A DNA stretch of 64,000 nucleotides from Rhodobacter capsulatus (GCF_005144475.1 NZ_SWJZ01000012.1:1-64000); one strand, 5' to 3'; counted from the first letter of the stretch, positions 8,480 through 18,041 are shown. Made by a program: numbers and translations. The notes: generated by a model from the letters alone, not told the origin.

Positions 8480-9826
8480 TTGGAAACCTTTGAAAACCTC
8501 GGCCTTGCGCCGATGCTGCTGAAAAACCTGGCCGGGCTTGGCCTGACCAAACCGACGCCGATCCAGGCGAAAGCCATCCCGCAGATCGTGCGCGGCCGTG
8601 ACATCCTTGGCCTTGCTCAGACCGGGACCGGCAAGACCGCCGCCTTCGGCCTGCCGATGCTGACCCGAATCCTCGCCTATGGCAAACGCCCGGCGCCGAA
8701 AACCGTGCGCGCCCTGGTGCTGGCGCCGACGCGGGAACTTGCGACGCAGATCCACGACAACCTTGCCGCCTATGCCGAGGGCGCCCCGGTGCGGATCCAG
8801 CGCGTCGTCGGCGGCGCCTCGCTGAACGTGCAGGCGGAAAAACTGTCCAAGGGCTGCGACGTGCTGATCGCCACGCCGGGCCGCCTGATCGACCTGATCG
8901 AGCGCCGCGCGCTGGTGCTGAGCGAGACGAAATATCTGGTGCTCGACGAGGCCGACCAGATGCTCGACATCGGCTTCATCCACGCGCTGCGCCGCATCGC
9001 CAAGCTGATCCCGGCGGAACGGCAGACGCTGCTGTTCTCGGCGACGATGCCGAAGCTGATGGAGGAACTGGCGGCCAGCTACCTGTCCGACCCGATCCGG
9101 GTCGAGGTCGCCACCCCCGGCAAGGCCGCCGAAAAGATCGATCAGGGCGTGCATTTCACCACCCAGGGCGAAAAGGCAGCACTTCTGGCCGAATATATCT
9201 CGCGCCATCCGGGCGAGCTGGCGGTGGTCTTCAACCGCACCAAGCATGGCTCGGACAAGCTGACGAAGCTTCTGGAAAAATGGGGCTTTTCGGTCACCGC
9301 CATCCATGGCAACAAAAGCCAGGGGCAGCGGGAACGGGCGCTGTCCGCATTCCGCGCCAGCGAGGTGCAGGTGCTGGTGGCGACCGACGTGGCGGCGCGC
9401 GGCCTTGATATTCCGCAGGTGGCGCATGTCTACAACTACGACCTGCCGAACGTGCCGGAGAACTACGTGCACCGCATCGGCCGCACCGCGCGGGCCGGGC
9501 GCGATGGCCGCGCCGTGGCCTTCTGCGGACCGCTCGAAATGAGCGATCTGCGCGCGATCGAGGCCGCGATGGGGGCGAAGATCCCGGTCATCGGCGGCGA
9601 GCCCCATGCCGAAGGCGGCAGTCGTCCCGCCCCCGGGCGCAACAGCCAGCCGAAAAAGCAGCACCGCGGTCAGGGGCCGAAACCCGCCCGCGAGGGCGAG
9701 GCGAAACCGGCCCGCAAGCCCGATGCGAAACCGGCGGCGAAACGGGGCGGCCGCGCGGAAGGACATGCCCCGACGGGCGGTCAGGCCGCGCCCAAGCGTC
9801 CGGCGCGGGCGCAACGCGGTCACTGA
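8480..9826 (+). CDS. DEAD-box ATP-dependent RNA helicase (RhlE-like)
   Basis: 448 residues if TTG at 8480 is used, which places the start directly before the conserved ETFENLGLAP block. An in-frame ATG at 8324 would add 52 residues of low-complexity Arg/Pro sequence unlike any helicase. All core motifs are present: Q motif (KPTPIQAKAIP), AQTGTGKT, PTRELA, VLDEADQML, FSAT, and HRIGRTARAG. After the core (about residue 370) comes a basic tail rich in Lys, Ala, Arg and Pro that likely binds RNA. It unwinds RNA in ribosome assembly or mRNA decay; the exact paralogue is uncertain. Confidence 0.9.
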   Translation: METFENLGLAPMLLKNLAGLGLTKPTPIQAKAIPQIVRGRDILGLAQTGTGKTAAFGLPMLTRILAYGKRPAPKTVRALVLAPTRELATQIHDNLAAYAEGAPVRIQRVVGGASLNVQAEKLSKGCDVLIATPGRLIDLIERRALVLSETKYLVLDEADQMLDIGFIHALRRIAKLIPAERQTLLFSATMPKLMEELAASYLSDPIRVEVATPGKAAEKIDQGVHFTTQGEKAALLAEYISRHPGELAVVFNRTKHGSDKLTKLLEKWGFSVTAIHGNKSQGQRERALSAFRASEVQVLVATDVAARGLDIPQVAHVYNYDLPNVPENYVHRIGRTARAGRDGRAVAFCGPLEMSDLRAIEAAMGAKIPVIGGEPHAEGGSRPAPGRNSQPKKQHRGQGPKPAREGEAKPARKPDAKPAAKRGGRAEGHAPTGGQAAPKRPARAQRGH

Positions 9827-9895
9827 GACCCGGCGCGGGGGCCCTGCCCCCGCCTGCCCTCTTGCGCGGCCGACCCGGCTGACGCAGAAGGCGGC

Positions 9896-10486
9896 ATGGC
9901 CAAGCTTTACTTCCATTACTCGACGATGAATGCCGGCAAGAGCACCGCGCTCTTGCAGGCATCCTACAACTACATCGAACGCGGCATGCAGACCTTGCTG
10001 GTCACGGCGCGTCTGGATGACCGCGCCGGTCCCGGAAAGATCGGCAGCCGCATCGGCATCTCGGCCGCGGCGACGTGCTTCTCCCCCCAGACCGACATGT
10101 TCGATTTGTGCAAGAATCGGCTCGACTCAGGCCCCTGCGCCTGTGTTTTTATCGATGAAGCGCAATTTCTGACCGAGGCGCAGGTCTGGCAGCTGGCCCG
10201 GGTCGTGGACGATCTGGGGCTGCCGGTGATGTGTTACGGGCTGCGCGTCGATTTCCGCGGCCAGCTGTTCCCGGGCTCTGCGGCGCTGCTCGCGCTGGCC
10301 GATGAAATGCGCGAGGTCCGCACCATCTGCCATTGCGGCAAGAAGGCGACGATGGTGGTGCGGATGGGCCCCGATGGCCTGGCCCTGCACGAAGGCGCGC
10401 AGGTGCAGATCGGCGGCAACGAGACCTATGTCTCGCTGTGTCGCCGCCACTGGCGCGACGCGATGGGCGACGGCCCGCAGGCGTGA
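9896..10486 (+). CDS. tdk: thymidine kinase
   Basis: 196 residues, class II thymidine kinase. It phosphorylates thymidine to dTMP in nucleoside salvage. The P-loop STMNAGKSTALLQ is near residues 9-21, the DEAQFL motif with the catalytic Glu lies mid-protein, and the zinc-binding cysteines appear as CHCGKKA and near the end CRRHW. The substrate-loop GNETYVSLC is typical. It stands alone between the helicase and trxC, with an AAGGCGGC ribosome site. Confidence 0.93.
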   Translation: MAKLYFHYSTMNAGKSTALLQASYNYIERGMQTLLVTARLDDRAGPGKIGSRIGISAAATCFSPQTDMFDLCKNRLDSGPCACVFIDEAQFLTEAQVWQLARVVDDLGLPVMCYGLRVDFRGQLFPGSAALLALADEMREVRTICHCGKKATMVVRMGPDGLALHEGAQVQIGGNETYVSLCRRHWRDAMGDGPQA

Positions 10487-10568
10487 CCCCGCAACCTTGA
10501 ATCCGCCGTCTTGAAATCGGCCGTCGGCGCCAAATATATTCCACAACGCGCATATGATGGAGATCGAG

Positions 10569-11012
10569 ATGGCGGAAGCGCTGCGACTGACCTGCCTTGC
10601 CTGTGGGCAGGCGAACAAGGTGCCCTCGGACCGGCTGGCGGCGGGGCCGAAATGCGGCATCTGCGGCGCGGCGCTGATCACCGGCAAGGTGGCCGAGATC
10701 GATCCGGCGACGCTGGCCCAGGCCGAGCGCGACGACCTGCCGCTGCTCGTCGATTTCTGGGCGCCCTGGTGCGGCCCGTGCCGCCAGATGGCGCCGCAAT
10801 TTCAATCCGCCGCGGCGACGCTGACGGGTCAGGTGCGGCTGGCGAAGATCGACACCGAGGCCCATCCGGCGGCCGCGCAGCGTCACCGCATCCAGGGCAT
10901 CCCCGCCTTCATCCTGTTTCGCAAGGGCCGCGAGCTGGCGCGGGCCGCCGGTGCCCGGCCCGCAAGCGAGCTGGTGGGCTTCGTCCGCGGCAAGCTGGGG
11001 GCGCGCGCCTGA
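10569..11012 (+). CDS. trxC: thioredoxin 2
   Basis: 147 residues from the ATG at 10569, chosen because GGAG (10559-10562) lies 6 bases upstream; ATGs at 10554 and 10557 overlap that site. The N-terminal zinc ribbon has CLACGQ and CGICGAA, the hallmark of Trx2, and the redox site is [13 protein letters not shown] cis-Pro loop (GIPAF) is present. TrxC is a cytoplasmic disulfide reductase, commonly induced by oxidative stress. Confidence 0.93.
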   Translation: MAEALRLTCLACGQANKVPSDRLAAGPKCGICGAALITGKVAEIDPATLAQAERDDLPLLVDFWAPWCGPCRQMAPQFQSAAATLTGQVRLAKIDTEAHPAAAQRHRIQGIPAFILFRKGRELARAAGARPASELVGFVRGKLGARA

Positions 11013-11051
11013 GAAGATGAAAAAATTTGTGCGGGGAGGGGTTTGAGGCGC

Positions 11052-11080
11052 TTGACATTACCCGCGCCTTGGGCGAAATA
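11052..11080 (+). promoter_or_regulatory. probable sigma-70 promoter of tRNA-Ala
   Basis: TTGACA (11052-11057), 17 bases, then GAAATA (11075-11080), 15 bases before the mature tRNA. The -35 is perfect; the -10 is weak. Its downstream part overlaps a copy of the CCTTG.GC..AATA dispersed motif (11067-11087). Confidence 0.5.
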
Positions 11081-11094
11081 CCCCCCCACGGCGA

Positions 11095-11170
11095 GGGGCT
11101 GTAGCTCAGTTGGGAGAGCGCATCGTTCGCAATGATGAGGTCAGGGGTTCGATCCCCCTCAGCTCCACCA
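11095..11170 (+). tRNA. tRNA-Ala (anticodon CGC)
   Basis: 76 nt with encoded CCA. Acceptor GGGGCTG pairs with CAGCTCC and includes the G3:U70 wobble that identifies alanine tRNAs. The anticodon stem CATCG/TGATG closes the 7-base loop TTCGCAA, giving anticodon CGC for GCG codons. The T arm AGGGG-TTCGATC-CCCCT is perfect. A hairpin (GAGGCA at 11195, TGCCTC at 11208) follows, but no T tract is seen. Confidence 0.96.
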
Positions 11171-11318
11171 AGCCGTTCCATTGAAAGTTGACCCGAGGCA
11201 AAGTTTCTGCCTCAAGGGAATTCCGGACAGCCGACCCGGTTTCCGGGCGCGGTGTCTTCATTGACCTTGACCCGGCGCCAGATCCGGCGCGACGCCCTCA
11301 TTTCGGGAGAGAACGGCC

Positions 11319-12350
11319 ATGGCTTCCCGCCTCGACCTGCTTTTGAAACATGTGACCCCGACCGCCTGCGGGATCGAGATTGCCCCCTATTTCAACCCCG
11401 CCCTGCCGAAACGCGCGGGCTGCAACGTGCGGATCTTCGACGTCTTCGACACCGAAACCCTGCGGGCCCGGGCGCGCGAGAACAGCTTCATCCCCGACAG
11501 CCGCATCGCCGAGATCGAAGCGGTCGATTTCGTCGGCGATGCCTGCCGGATCGGTGCGGTGCTGGACCGGGAGGGCCTGCTGGGCAGTTTCGATCACATC
11601 GTCTCGTCGCATAATTTCGAACATCTCGCCAATCCGATCCTGTTCCTGCAGGGCGCGGCGCAGGCGCTGAAACCGGGCGGCGTGCTGAGCATGGCGATTC
11701 CCGATGGCCGCGCCTGTTTCGACCATTTCCGCTTCCCGACCCGGCTGGGCGACTGGCTGCTGGCCTTCCATGAGGACCGCAGCAAACCCGATCCGGTCAC
11801 GCTGTTCGACGCCTACGGCTATCGCGCACTTTACCTGCGCGGCACGGAAACAAGCGAGGCCAGCGGCTTTTTGACCGAGGATCCGGCCCAGTTTCGCCCC
11901 GACGAGACCCTGCAGGCGCAATATGACGCCTTCGTGGCCCGGCTTGCCGCGCCCTATGACTATACCGACGCCCATTGCAGCGTGCTCTTTCCCGAGCTGT
12001 TCGAACTGCATCTGCGCGAGCTGCACCATCTGGGCCTTGTCGACTTCGAGATCCTCGAAATCGCGCCGACGCAGGGGCATGAATTCTTCGTGCATCTGCG
12101 CAAGCCCGTGGCCCCTGCCCCGCGCGACACGGCCGATTTCACCCGCCGCCGCGCCGCGCTGCTGCGCGCCGTGGCGCTGCGGCTGGGCGAAACCCCGTTC
12201 CTGAGCACGCCGCGCTGGGAGATCGCCGAACGCGACGCCGGACATCCGCTGCGCGCGCTGCTACTGAACCCGCGGCAGATGCTGGCGCGGCTGCGGATCT
12301 GGAACCGGCAGCGCCGCCAGCGGCGGCGGGCCCGGCGCGCGGCGCGCTAA
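11319..12350 (+). CDS. class I SAM-dependent methyltransferase-like protein
   Basis: 343 residues. The N-terminus GIEIAPYFNPALPK resembles the SAM-site motif I region of methyltransferases that start GLEIGP, and DHIVSSHNFEHL plus LKPGGVLSMAIPD are motif IV/V-like segments of the Methyltransf_11 fold. Residues ~115-270 are an insertion plus an HEFFVHLRKP strand. The last 45 residues are strongly basic (RQRRQRRRARRAAR). Often such proteins sit with glycosyltransferases; here it is alone. The substrate is unknown. The last 4 bases overlap the end of the convergent GGDEF-EAL gene. Confidence 0.7.
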   Translation: MASRLDLLLKHVTPTACGIEIAPYFNPALPKRAGCNVRIFDVFDTETLRARARENSFIPDSRIAEIEAVDFVGDACRIGAVLDREGLLGSFDHIVSSHNFEHLANPILFLQGAAQALKPGGVLSMAIPDGRACFDHFRFPTRLGDWLLAFHEDRSKPDPVTLFDAYGYRALYLRGTETSEASGFLTEDPAQFRPDETLQAQYDAFVARLAAPYDYTDAHCSVLFPELFELHLRELHHLGLVDFEILEIAPTQGHEFFVHLRKPVAPAPRDTADFTRRRAALLRAVALRLGETPFLSTPRWEIAERDAGHPLRALLLNPRQMLARLRIWNRQRRQRRRARRAAR

Positions 12351-14395
12351 AGCTTGCTGCCCGCGGGCGGCAGCATCGCGAAGGGACGGGCGGGGCCGAA
12401 TCGGAAGCCCTGCCCTTCCAGACAGCCCAGCCCGCGCAGATAGACCGCGGCCTTTTCGGTCTCCACGCCTTCGGCGACGGTTTCCAGGCCAAGCACCGCC
12501 GCCAGATCCAGAATCGCGCGCAAGATCGGGGCGTTGCGGTGATCGGCCGCCAGCCCCATCACGAAGGATTTGTCGAGCTTGATGCGGTCGATCGGCAGAT
12601 CGCGCAGATGCGACAGCGAGGCGAAGCCGGTGCCGAAATCATCCAGCGCAATCCGCATCCCCTGCGCGCGCAGCCGCGTGAAGCCCTGCGCCAGCACCCC
12701 CGCGCGCTGCCCCAGCAGCACGGTTTCGACCACTTCCAGCTCGATCAGGGCGGGCGAAAGCCCGCGCGTCGCGATCAGCGCCAGAATCTGTTCGGCGAAA
12801 TCCATGCCCCGCAGCGAGGCTTCGGAGAAATTGACCCCCACCCGCATCAGCCGCGCCGCATCGCGCGTCAGATCGGCCAGAACCGCATCGAGCACATTGC
12901 CATCAACCAGCCGCGCGCAATCGACATCGTCCAGCGCCGCGCCCCAGAATTCGGGACCGCTGATCGTGCCATCGGCGCCGCGGATCCGCGCCAGCGCCTC
13001 GTAGCCGACGATGCGGCGGCTGTCGAGCCGCACCTTGGGCTGATACCAGGCCAGAATCCGGCCCTCGCGCGCGGCCTCCTGCACGAAGGCGATGGCGGCG
13101 CGGCGGGCCTCGACCCGGTCGCGCAGCGGCCCGCGCAGGAAAGCGGCCGAGCCCGGCCGGACCGTTTTCACCTCGGCCAGGGCCTGACGGGCGCAGCGCA
13201 GCAGCCCCTCGGCATCGGTGGCATCGGCGGGAAAGCTGGCCAGGCCGATGCAGGCCGTCAGCACCGTCGCGGCGACGTCGAAAGGCTGCGCCAGCGCCGC
13301 CAGCGCCGCCTGCGCCAGCCGTTCGGCCGCCGCATCGGCATCGGCCGCGGGCAAAAGCAGGGCGAATTCGTCGCCGCCCAGCCGCGCCGCCAGCCCGGCC
13401 GCGCCGACAAGCCCCGAAAGCCGCACCGCCACCTCGCGCAACAGCGCATCCGCCGCATCGGCGCCCAGAAGATCGTTCACCCCGTTGAAATCATCGAGAT
13501 CGAGCAGCACCAGCGCAAAGCCCCCCCCCTCCAGCGCGCCCTGCAGATGGCGGTGGAACAGGCGGCGATTGGCAAGGCCGGTCAGCTCGTCGATATTGGC
13601 CGCCTGCCAGAGCCGCTGCTGATCCTCGTGCATCCGGGTGATGTCGTGCAGCACCCCGGCGATGCGCGTCATCTGCCCGCCCAGCCATTCCCCCTCGGCC
13701 TGCAGCTGCACACGGCGCAGCGCGCCCGCGGGGGTCGACAGCACCGCCTCGTGCTCGAGCGGCGTCTGGCTGCGCGCAAGCTGCGCCAGATCGTCCCGGA
13801 TCGCCACGCGCACCTTGTCCGAGACGAACCGCGCCAGCAGCTGCTCCAGCGTCAGCCCCGCCGCCGCGGGCAGGCCCAGCATCTCGAACACCCGGTCCGA
13901 GGCCTCGATCTCGCCGGTTTCGGGATCCAGCGCAAAGGCGCCGACCCCGGCCATGCGTTCGATCTGCGCCAGCCAGCGCATGCGCAGCTGCGCCAGCACG
14001 CCCGCGCGCGCCTGATCCTGATCGCGCTGATGCGCCCGCGCCGCATCGAACAGCACGAAGCCGATGCGGCCCCCGTCTTGCGACAGCTGCGCGCTGAGCA
14101 GGCAGTGGCGCAGCCCGCCGCCCGCATCGGGAAAGGGCAGCGTCACCTCGTCCAGATGGCCCTGCGCGCAGAGCTTCGGCCACAGATCCGTCTTCCAGTA
14201 GACCTGCCCCGGCATCGCCAGCAGATGCGCAAAGCCGCGCTGCCCGATCAGCGCCGATGCGGGCTGCCCGAGCCAGCGCAGCAGCGTCGCATTGACGGCG
14301 CGGATGCGCCCCTCCGGATCGGTCAGCAACAGCCCGCAGGGCAGCAGGTCGGCCTCCGGTCCGAAACCATCGCAAGCAAGGGGCGGAAAATCCAT
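12347..14395 (-). CDS. PAS-GGDEF-EAL c-di-GMP protein
   Basis: 682 residues from ATG 14395 (starts MDFPPLACDGF); an in-frame upstream extension is Arg/Pro-rich and unlikely. Two PAS-like segments (about 10-110 and 150-270) precede GGDEF (about 290-440, with intact GGDEFALLLP) and EAL (about 455-675). EAL catalytic residues look intact: YEALARI, VNFSEASL, ELEVVET, ALDDFGTGFASL, IKLDKSF and AEGVET. No membrane span is seen, so it is probably a soluble sensor with possible cyclase and phosphodiesterase activity. It diverges from the FG-GAP/RTX gene, whose product may be under c-di-GMP control (inference). Confidence 0.88.
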   Translation of the reverse strand: MDFPPLACDGFGPEADLLPCGLLLTDPEGRIRAVNATLLRWLGQPASALIGQRGFAHLLAMPGQVYWKTDLWPKLCAQGHLDEVTLPFPDAGGGLRHCLLSAQLSQDGGRIGFVLFDAARAHQRDQDQARAGVLAQLRMRWLAQIERMAGVGAFALDPETGEIEASDRVFEMLGLPAAAGLTLEQLLARFVSDKVRVAIRDDLAQLARSQTPLEHEAVLSTPAGALRRVQLQAEGEWLGGQMTRIAGVLHDITRMHEDQQRLWQAANIDELTGLANRRLFHRHLQGALEGGGFALVLLDLDDFNGVNDLLGADAADALLREVAVRLSGLVGAAGLAARLGGDEFALLLPAADADAAAERLAQAALAALAQPFDVAATVLTACIGLASFPADATDAEGLLRCARQALAEVKTVRPGSAAFLRGPLRDRVEARRAAIAFVQEAAREGRILAWYQPKVRLDSRRIVGYEALARIRGADGTISGPEFWGAALDDVDCARLVDGNVLDAVLADLTRDAARLMRVGVNFSEASLRGMDFAEQILALIATRGLSPALIELEVVETVLLGQRAGVLAQGFTRLRAQGMRIALDDFGTGFASLSHLRDLPIDRIKLDKSFVMGLAADHRNAPILRAILDLAAVLGLETVAEGVETEKAAVYLRGLGCLEGQGFRFGPARPFAMLPPAGSKL

Positions 14396-14785
14396 CACCG
14401 CGCCGCCCCCGCGCCGCGGCGGCCGCAAGACCCGGCCCCGCCCGGCCGGGGCCGGGGCAGGTCGCCCGAATCGACAGCAAGCGATTTCAGCATGCGAGAA
14501 TTCGGCATGCGACAGTCCTCCGCGCGGGGCGCGCGCATCCCGCCCCGTCCTCCCTGAATATACCCGAGTTGCCACCAAAACCTTGATGCAGCCCCAGATT
14601 GTGCAGGACAAGGCCGATCTTGCCGGGCCCTGCGCCTGCCCTGCCCCCTGTCTTTCCGCAGTTCGTTAAATAATCCTTGCCGCAACCGGGGTCGGGGCGC
14701 AGAATTTTCACCGTTGCACCCGACGCCCCCGGTCCGGCGGGCCCCGCGGTGCGGCAGCGCGGACCGGCGCCGCGCGGGAGGGCGG
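14396..14785. promoter_or_regulatory. 390-bp divergent intergenic region with GCATGCGA direct repeat
   Basis: No gene is seen between the divergent GGDEF-EAL and FG-GAP/RTX genes. GCATGCGA occurs at 14490-14497 and again at 14505-14512, 15 bases apart, a possible regulator site. An AT-rich patch GTTAAATAATCC at ~14663 could be part of a promoter for the plus-strand gene. Neither assignment is more than a candidate. Confidence 0.3.
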
Positions 14786-17700
14786 ATGGCGCGAGAAATC
14801 GACCTTTCGGCCCTGACATCGGATCAGGGCTTTGTCCTGCACGACAGCGTGACAGGCGCGGGATTCGGCGTCTGCGTCGCCTCGGCGGGCGACCTCAACG
14901 GCGACGGGCACGACGATCTGATGATCGGGGCGATCGGCGACAGCCGGGGCGGGGCGGATACCGGCGCGGTCTGGGTGATTTTCGGCAGTGCCGGGGGCCC
15001 GACGGGGCCGATCGATCTGGACGCGCTCACCCCGGCGCAGGGGCTGATGATCCGCGGCCCCGAGACGGGCGCAAGGTTCGGCGCCAGCCTGGCCGCGGCG
15101 GGCGACGTGAACGGCGACGGCCTCGACGATATCGTGATCGGCGCGCCGCGCAGCGATGCCGGGGCCACGGATGGCGGCGCGGCCTGGGTGGTCTTCGGCG
15201 CCCCCGATATCGGCGCCGGGGGGCCCCTTGATCTGACCGACAGCCCGGCCGACCGGGCGCTGCGGATCAGCGGCGGCGCCGAGGCCGATCTGGCGGGCAG
15301 CAGCGTCGCGGCGGCGGGGGATCTCGACGGCGACGGTCTGGCCGATCTGCTGATCGGCGTACCGCGCGCCGACGCGGGCGGCACCGATACCGGCGCGGTC
15401 TGGCTGATCCGCGGCGGGGCCGACCTGTCGCGGCTGGGGCAGATCGCGCTGACGGCACTGCCCGCGGGGCTGGGTCAGGCGATCACCGGCCCTTCCGACT
15501 GGGATCTGCTCGGGCTTTCGGTGTCGCAGGCGGGGGATCTGAACGGCGACGGGCTGATGGATCTGATCCTTGCCGCGCCGGGCCGCGATGTTGCGGGCGC
15601 GGGGGCGACGGGCGAGGATGCCGGCACGGCCTGGGTGATCTTCGGCAGCGCCGATCCCGACCGCGGCCCGATCGACCTTGCCGCGCTGACGCCCGGGACC
15701 GGCTTTGCCCTGACCGGCCCCGGCGACGGCGCGGCGGCGGGCTGGTCGGTGGCGGCGCTCGGCGACATCAACGGCGACGGCATCGACGACCTCGCGATCG
15801 GCGCCCCCTATGCGCAGGGCACCGCCCCCTGGAGCGGCGGCGCCTGGGTGATCTTCGGGCGCGACACCGGCGCCGGGGGCCCGCCCTTCGGCGCGCTCGA
15901 TCTGGCGACGCTGGACCCGAGCGAGGGCTTTGCGATCACCGGCGCGGGATCGAATGACGCCCTGGGCTGGGCGGTCTCGGCGGCGGGCGACGTGAACGGC
16001 GACGGGCTGGGCGATCTGGTTCTGGGCGCCCCCGGGCGCGACGGCGGGACCGGCGCCGCCTGGGTGATCTTCGGGCGCAATGTGGCGGCGGGGGCGACGC
16101 CCTTCGGCACGCTCGACCTCGCTGATCTGGACGGGCTTGACGGGCTGGCGCTGATCGGCTGGGCGGGCGCCTCGGCCGGGGTCTCGGTCGCGGCGGCGGG
16201 CGATCTGAACGGCGACGGGCTCGGCGATCTGCTGCTCGGCGCCCCGGGCGCGCAGGGCGATCCGACGGCGGCGGGGGCGGCGGTGGTGCTGTATGGCGGC
16301 AGTTTCGCCAGTAGGCTCTCGGGCAGCATCGGCAATGACACGCTCTCGGGCAGCACCGGCGACGATGCGGTGCTGGGCTTTGCGGGCAACGACCTGCTTT
16401 ACGGCGCGGCGGGGCTGGACGCCCTGCTGGGCGCGGCGGGCAATGACACGCTGGACGGCGGCGCGGGGGCGGACACGCTGCGCGGCGGCGCGGGCGATGA
16501 TACCTATGTCGTCGACAGCGAGACCGACACGGTCTGCGAATTCTGCACCCCCGAGGGCGCCGAGGATGCGGGCGGCGCCGATACGGTTCTGGCCCGGATC
16601 TCTTATGATCTTACGCTTTGCGCGGGCGCCTGCTACGTCGAGACGCTGATCCTGATCGGCACCGGGGCGCTTTCGGCCACCGGCAATGCGCTCGGCAACC
16701 GTCTGACCGGCAACGACAATGCCAATCTTTTGCGCGGTCTGGACGGAGCCGACACGCTGGACGGCGGCGGCGGCGATGACCGGCTGGAAGGCGGCGACGG
16801 CAACGACCGGCTGCAGGGCGGCGCCGGGGCGGATGTGATGCTGGGCGGCGCGGGCAACGATGTCTACACGGTCGACAGCGACGCCGATCAGGTGCTTGAG
16901 ACCCTCTCCGAGACCGACCTGCGCGATGCGGGCGGCATCGACACGGTGCTGACCTCGGTCAGCTACAGTCTGGCGGCGGCGGGCCGCGGCTTTGTCGAGC
17001 GGCTGGTGCTGACCGGCACCGCGGCGCTCAATGCCACCGGCAATGCGCTGGACAACACGCTGACCGGCAACGGCGGGGCGAACCGGCTCAGCGGCGGCGC
17101 GGGGGCGGATGTGATGATCGGCGGCGCGGGCAACGACATCTATTTCGTCGAGCGCGCCAGCGACCGCGTCGTCGAGACGATTTCCGAATCCGATCTGCGC
17201 GACGCGGGCGGCATCGACACGGTGATGACCTCGGTCAGCTACGCTCTGACGGGGGCAACGCGCGCCTTTGTCGAGCGGCTGGTGCTGACCGGCACCGCGG
17301 CGATCAATGCCACCGGCAATGCGCTGGACAACTGGCTGACCGGCAATGGCGGGGCGAACCGGCTTGATGGCGGCGCGGGGAAGGATCTGCTGCTGGGGGG
17401 CGCGGGCAACGACACCTACATCGTCGAGAATGCCGCCGACCGCGTCGTCGAGACGATCTCCGAGACCGACCTGCGCGATGCGGGCGGCATCGACACGGTG
17501 CTGGCCTCGGTCAGCTACAGCCTGACGGGGGCGGCCCGCAGCTTTGTCGAGCGGCTGGTGCTGACCGGCACCGCGGCGATCAGTGGCACCGGCAATGCGG
17601 GGGCGAACCAGATCTCGGGCAATGCGGGGGCGAACCGGCTCTCGGGCGGGCTTGGCCTGGACACGCTCGGCGGCGGCGCCGGGGCGGACAGCTTCGTCTT

Positions 17701-17998
17701 CGACACCGCGCCCGCGCCGGACAATCTGGATCGCATCCTGGATTTCAACCCGCTGGAGGACACGCTGCGGTTCGAGGACGCGGTCTTCGCGGCGCTGGTC
17801 CCGGGGCGGGTGGCGAGCGGCGCCTTCGTGATCAACACGACGGGTCTGGCGCAAGAGGCCGACGACCGGCTGATCTATGAAAGCGACACCGGGCGGCTCT
17901 TCTATGATCCGAACGGCACGGCCGCGGGCGGGCGGGTTCTGGTGGCGATCCTGGCCCCGGATCTGGCTCTGACAAGCGCCGATATCCTGATCTATTGA
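14786..17998 (+). CDS. large secreted protein with FG-GAP repeats and RTX calcium-binding repeats
   Basis: 1070 residues, start at 14786 after GGGAGGGCGG. Residues ~1-510 hold seven FG-GAP/integrin-alpha-like blades, each with a calcium site of the GDxNGDGxxD type and a VWVIFG-like strand. Residues ~515-640 and ~690-980 hold RTX nonapeptides (GGAGADVMLGGAGND). Between RTX clusters lies a 92-residue unit repeated three times. The C-terminus is the acidic, cysteine-free type used by type I secretion (ends SADILIY), and there is no Sec signal peptide. No secretion ABC gene is next to it. It is likely a calcium-dependent adhesin or surface protein; no enzymatic domain is recognised. Confidence 0.88.
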   Translation: MAREIDLSALTSDQGFVLHDSVTGAGFGVCVASAGDLNGDGHDDLMIGAIGDSRGGADTGAVWVIFGSAGGPTGPIDLDALTPAQGLMIRGPETGARFGASLAAAGDVNGDGLDDIVIGAPRSDAGATDGGAAWVVFGAPDIGAGGPLDLTDSPADRALRISGGAEADLAGSSVAAAGDLDGDGLADLLIGVPRADAGGTDTGAVWLIRGGADLSRLGQIALTALPAGLGQAITGPSDWDLLGLSVSQAGDLNGDGLMDLILAAPGRDVAGAGATGEDAGTAWVIFGSADPDRGPIDLAALTPGTGFALTGPGDGAAAGWSVAALGDINGDGIDDLAIGAPYAQGTAPWSGGAWVIFGRDTGAGGPPFGALDLATLDPSEGFAITGAGSNDALGWAVSAAGDVNGDGLGDLVLGAPGRDGGTGAAWVIFGRNVAAGATPFGTLDLADLDGLDGLALIGWAGASAGVSVAAAGDLNGDGLGDLLLGAPGAQGDPTAAGAAVVLYGGSFASRLSGSIGNDTLSGSTGDDAVLGFAGNDLLYGAAGLDALLGAAGNDTLDGGAGADTLRGGAGDDTYVVDSETDTVCEFCTPEGAEDAGGADTVLARISYDLTLCAGACYVETLILIGTGALSATGNALGNRLTGNDNANLLRGLDGADTLDGGGGDDRLEGGDGNDRLQGGAGADVMLGGAGNDVYTVDSDADQVLETLSETDLRDAGGIDTVLTSVSYSLAAAGRGFVERLVLTGTAALNATGNALDNTLTGNGGANRLSGGAGADVMIGGAGNDIYFVERASDRVVETISESDLRDAGGIDTVMTSVSYALTGATRAFVERLVLTGTAAINATGNALDNWLTGNGGANRLDGGAGKDLLLGGAGNDTYIVENAADRVVETISETDLRDAGGIDTVLASVSYSLTGAARSFVERLVLTGTAAISGTGNAGANQISGNAGANRLSGGLGLDTLGGGAGADSFVFDTAPAPDNLDRILDFNPLEDTLRFEDAVFAALVPGRVASGAFVINTTGLAQEADDRLIYESDTGRLFYDPNGTAAGGRVLVAILAPDLALTSADILIY
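16880..17700 (+). repeat. 276-bp coding tandem repeat, 3 copies
   Basis: The anchor GGCGGCATCG recurs at 16931, 17207 and 17483, exactly 276 bases (92 residues) apart. Each unit contains an S.(T/S)DLRDAGGIDTV segment, a RLVLTGTAA segment, then NGGANRL and an RTX run. Near-identical DNA indicates recent duplication within the RTX region. Confidence 0.92.
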
Positions 17999-18003
17999 TC
18001 GGA

Positions 18004-18027
18004 AAAGGGCGCCCGCGGGCGCCCTTT
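18004..18027. terminator. bidirectional terminator between convergent genes
   Basis: AAAGGGCGCC (18004-18013), loop CGCG, GGCGCCCTTT (18018-18027): a perfect 10-bp stem with A and T runs built into its base. It serves the RTX gene (plus) and the ABC binding protein gene (minus), whose stops lie 6 and 15 bases away. Confidence 0.85.
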
Positions 18028-18041
18028 CCGCTTTGTACCGC

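Noticed and set aside
11195-11213. Rho-independent terminator after tRNA-Ala
   Set aside because: A 6-bp stem (GAGGCA/TGCCTC) exists but there is no T tract; not listed as a terminator.
12539-14557. 672-codon open frame on the plus strand opposite the GGDEF-EAL gene
   Set aside because: Its product is Arg/His/Gln/Pro-rich without any domain, while the minus strand encodes intact GGDEF and EAL motifs. Typical antisense frame of high-GC DNA.
14708-17854. 1048-codon open frame on the minus strand opposite the FG-GAP/RTX gene
   Set aside because: Its periodic sequence only mirrors the repeats of the real gene; no ribosome site and low-complexity composition.
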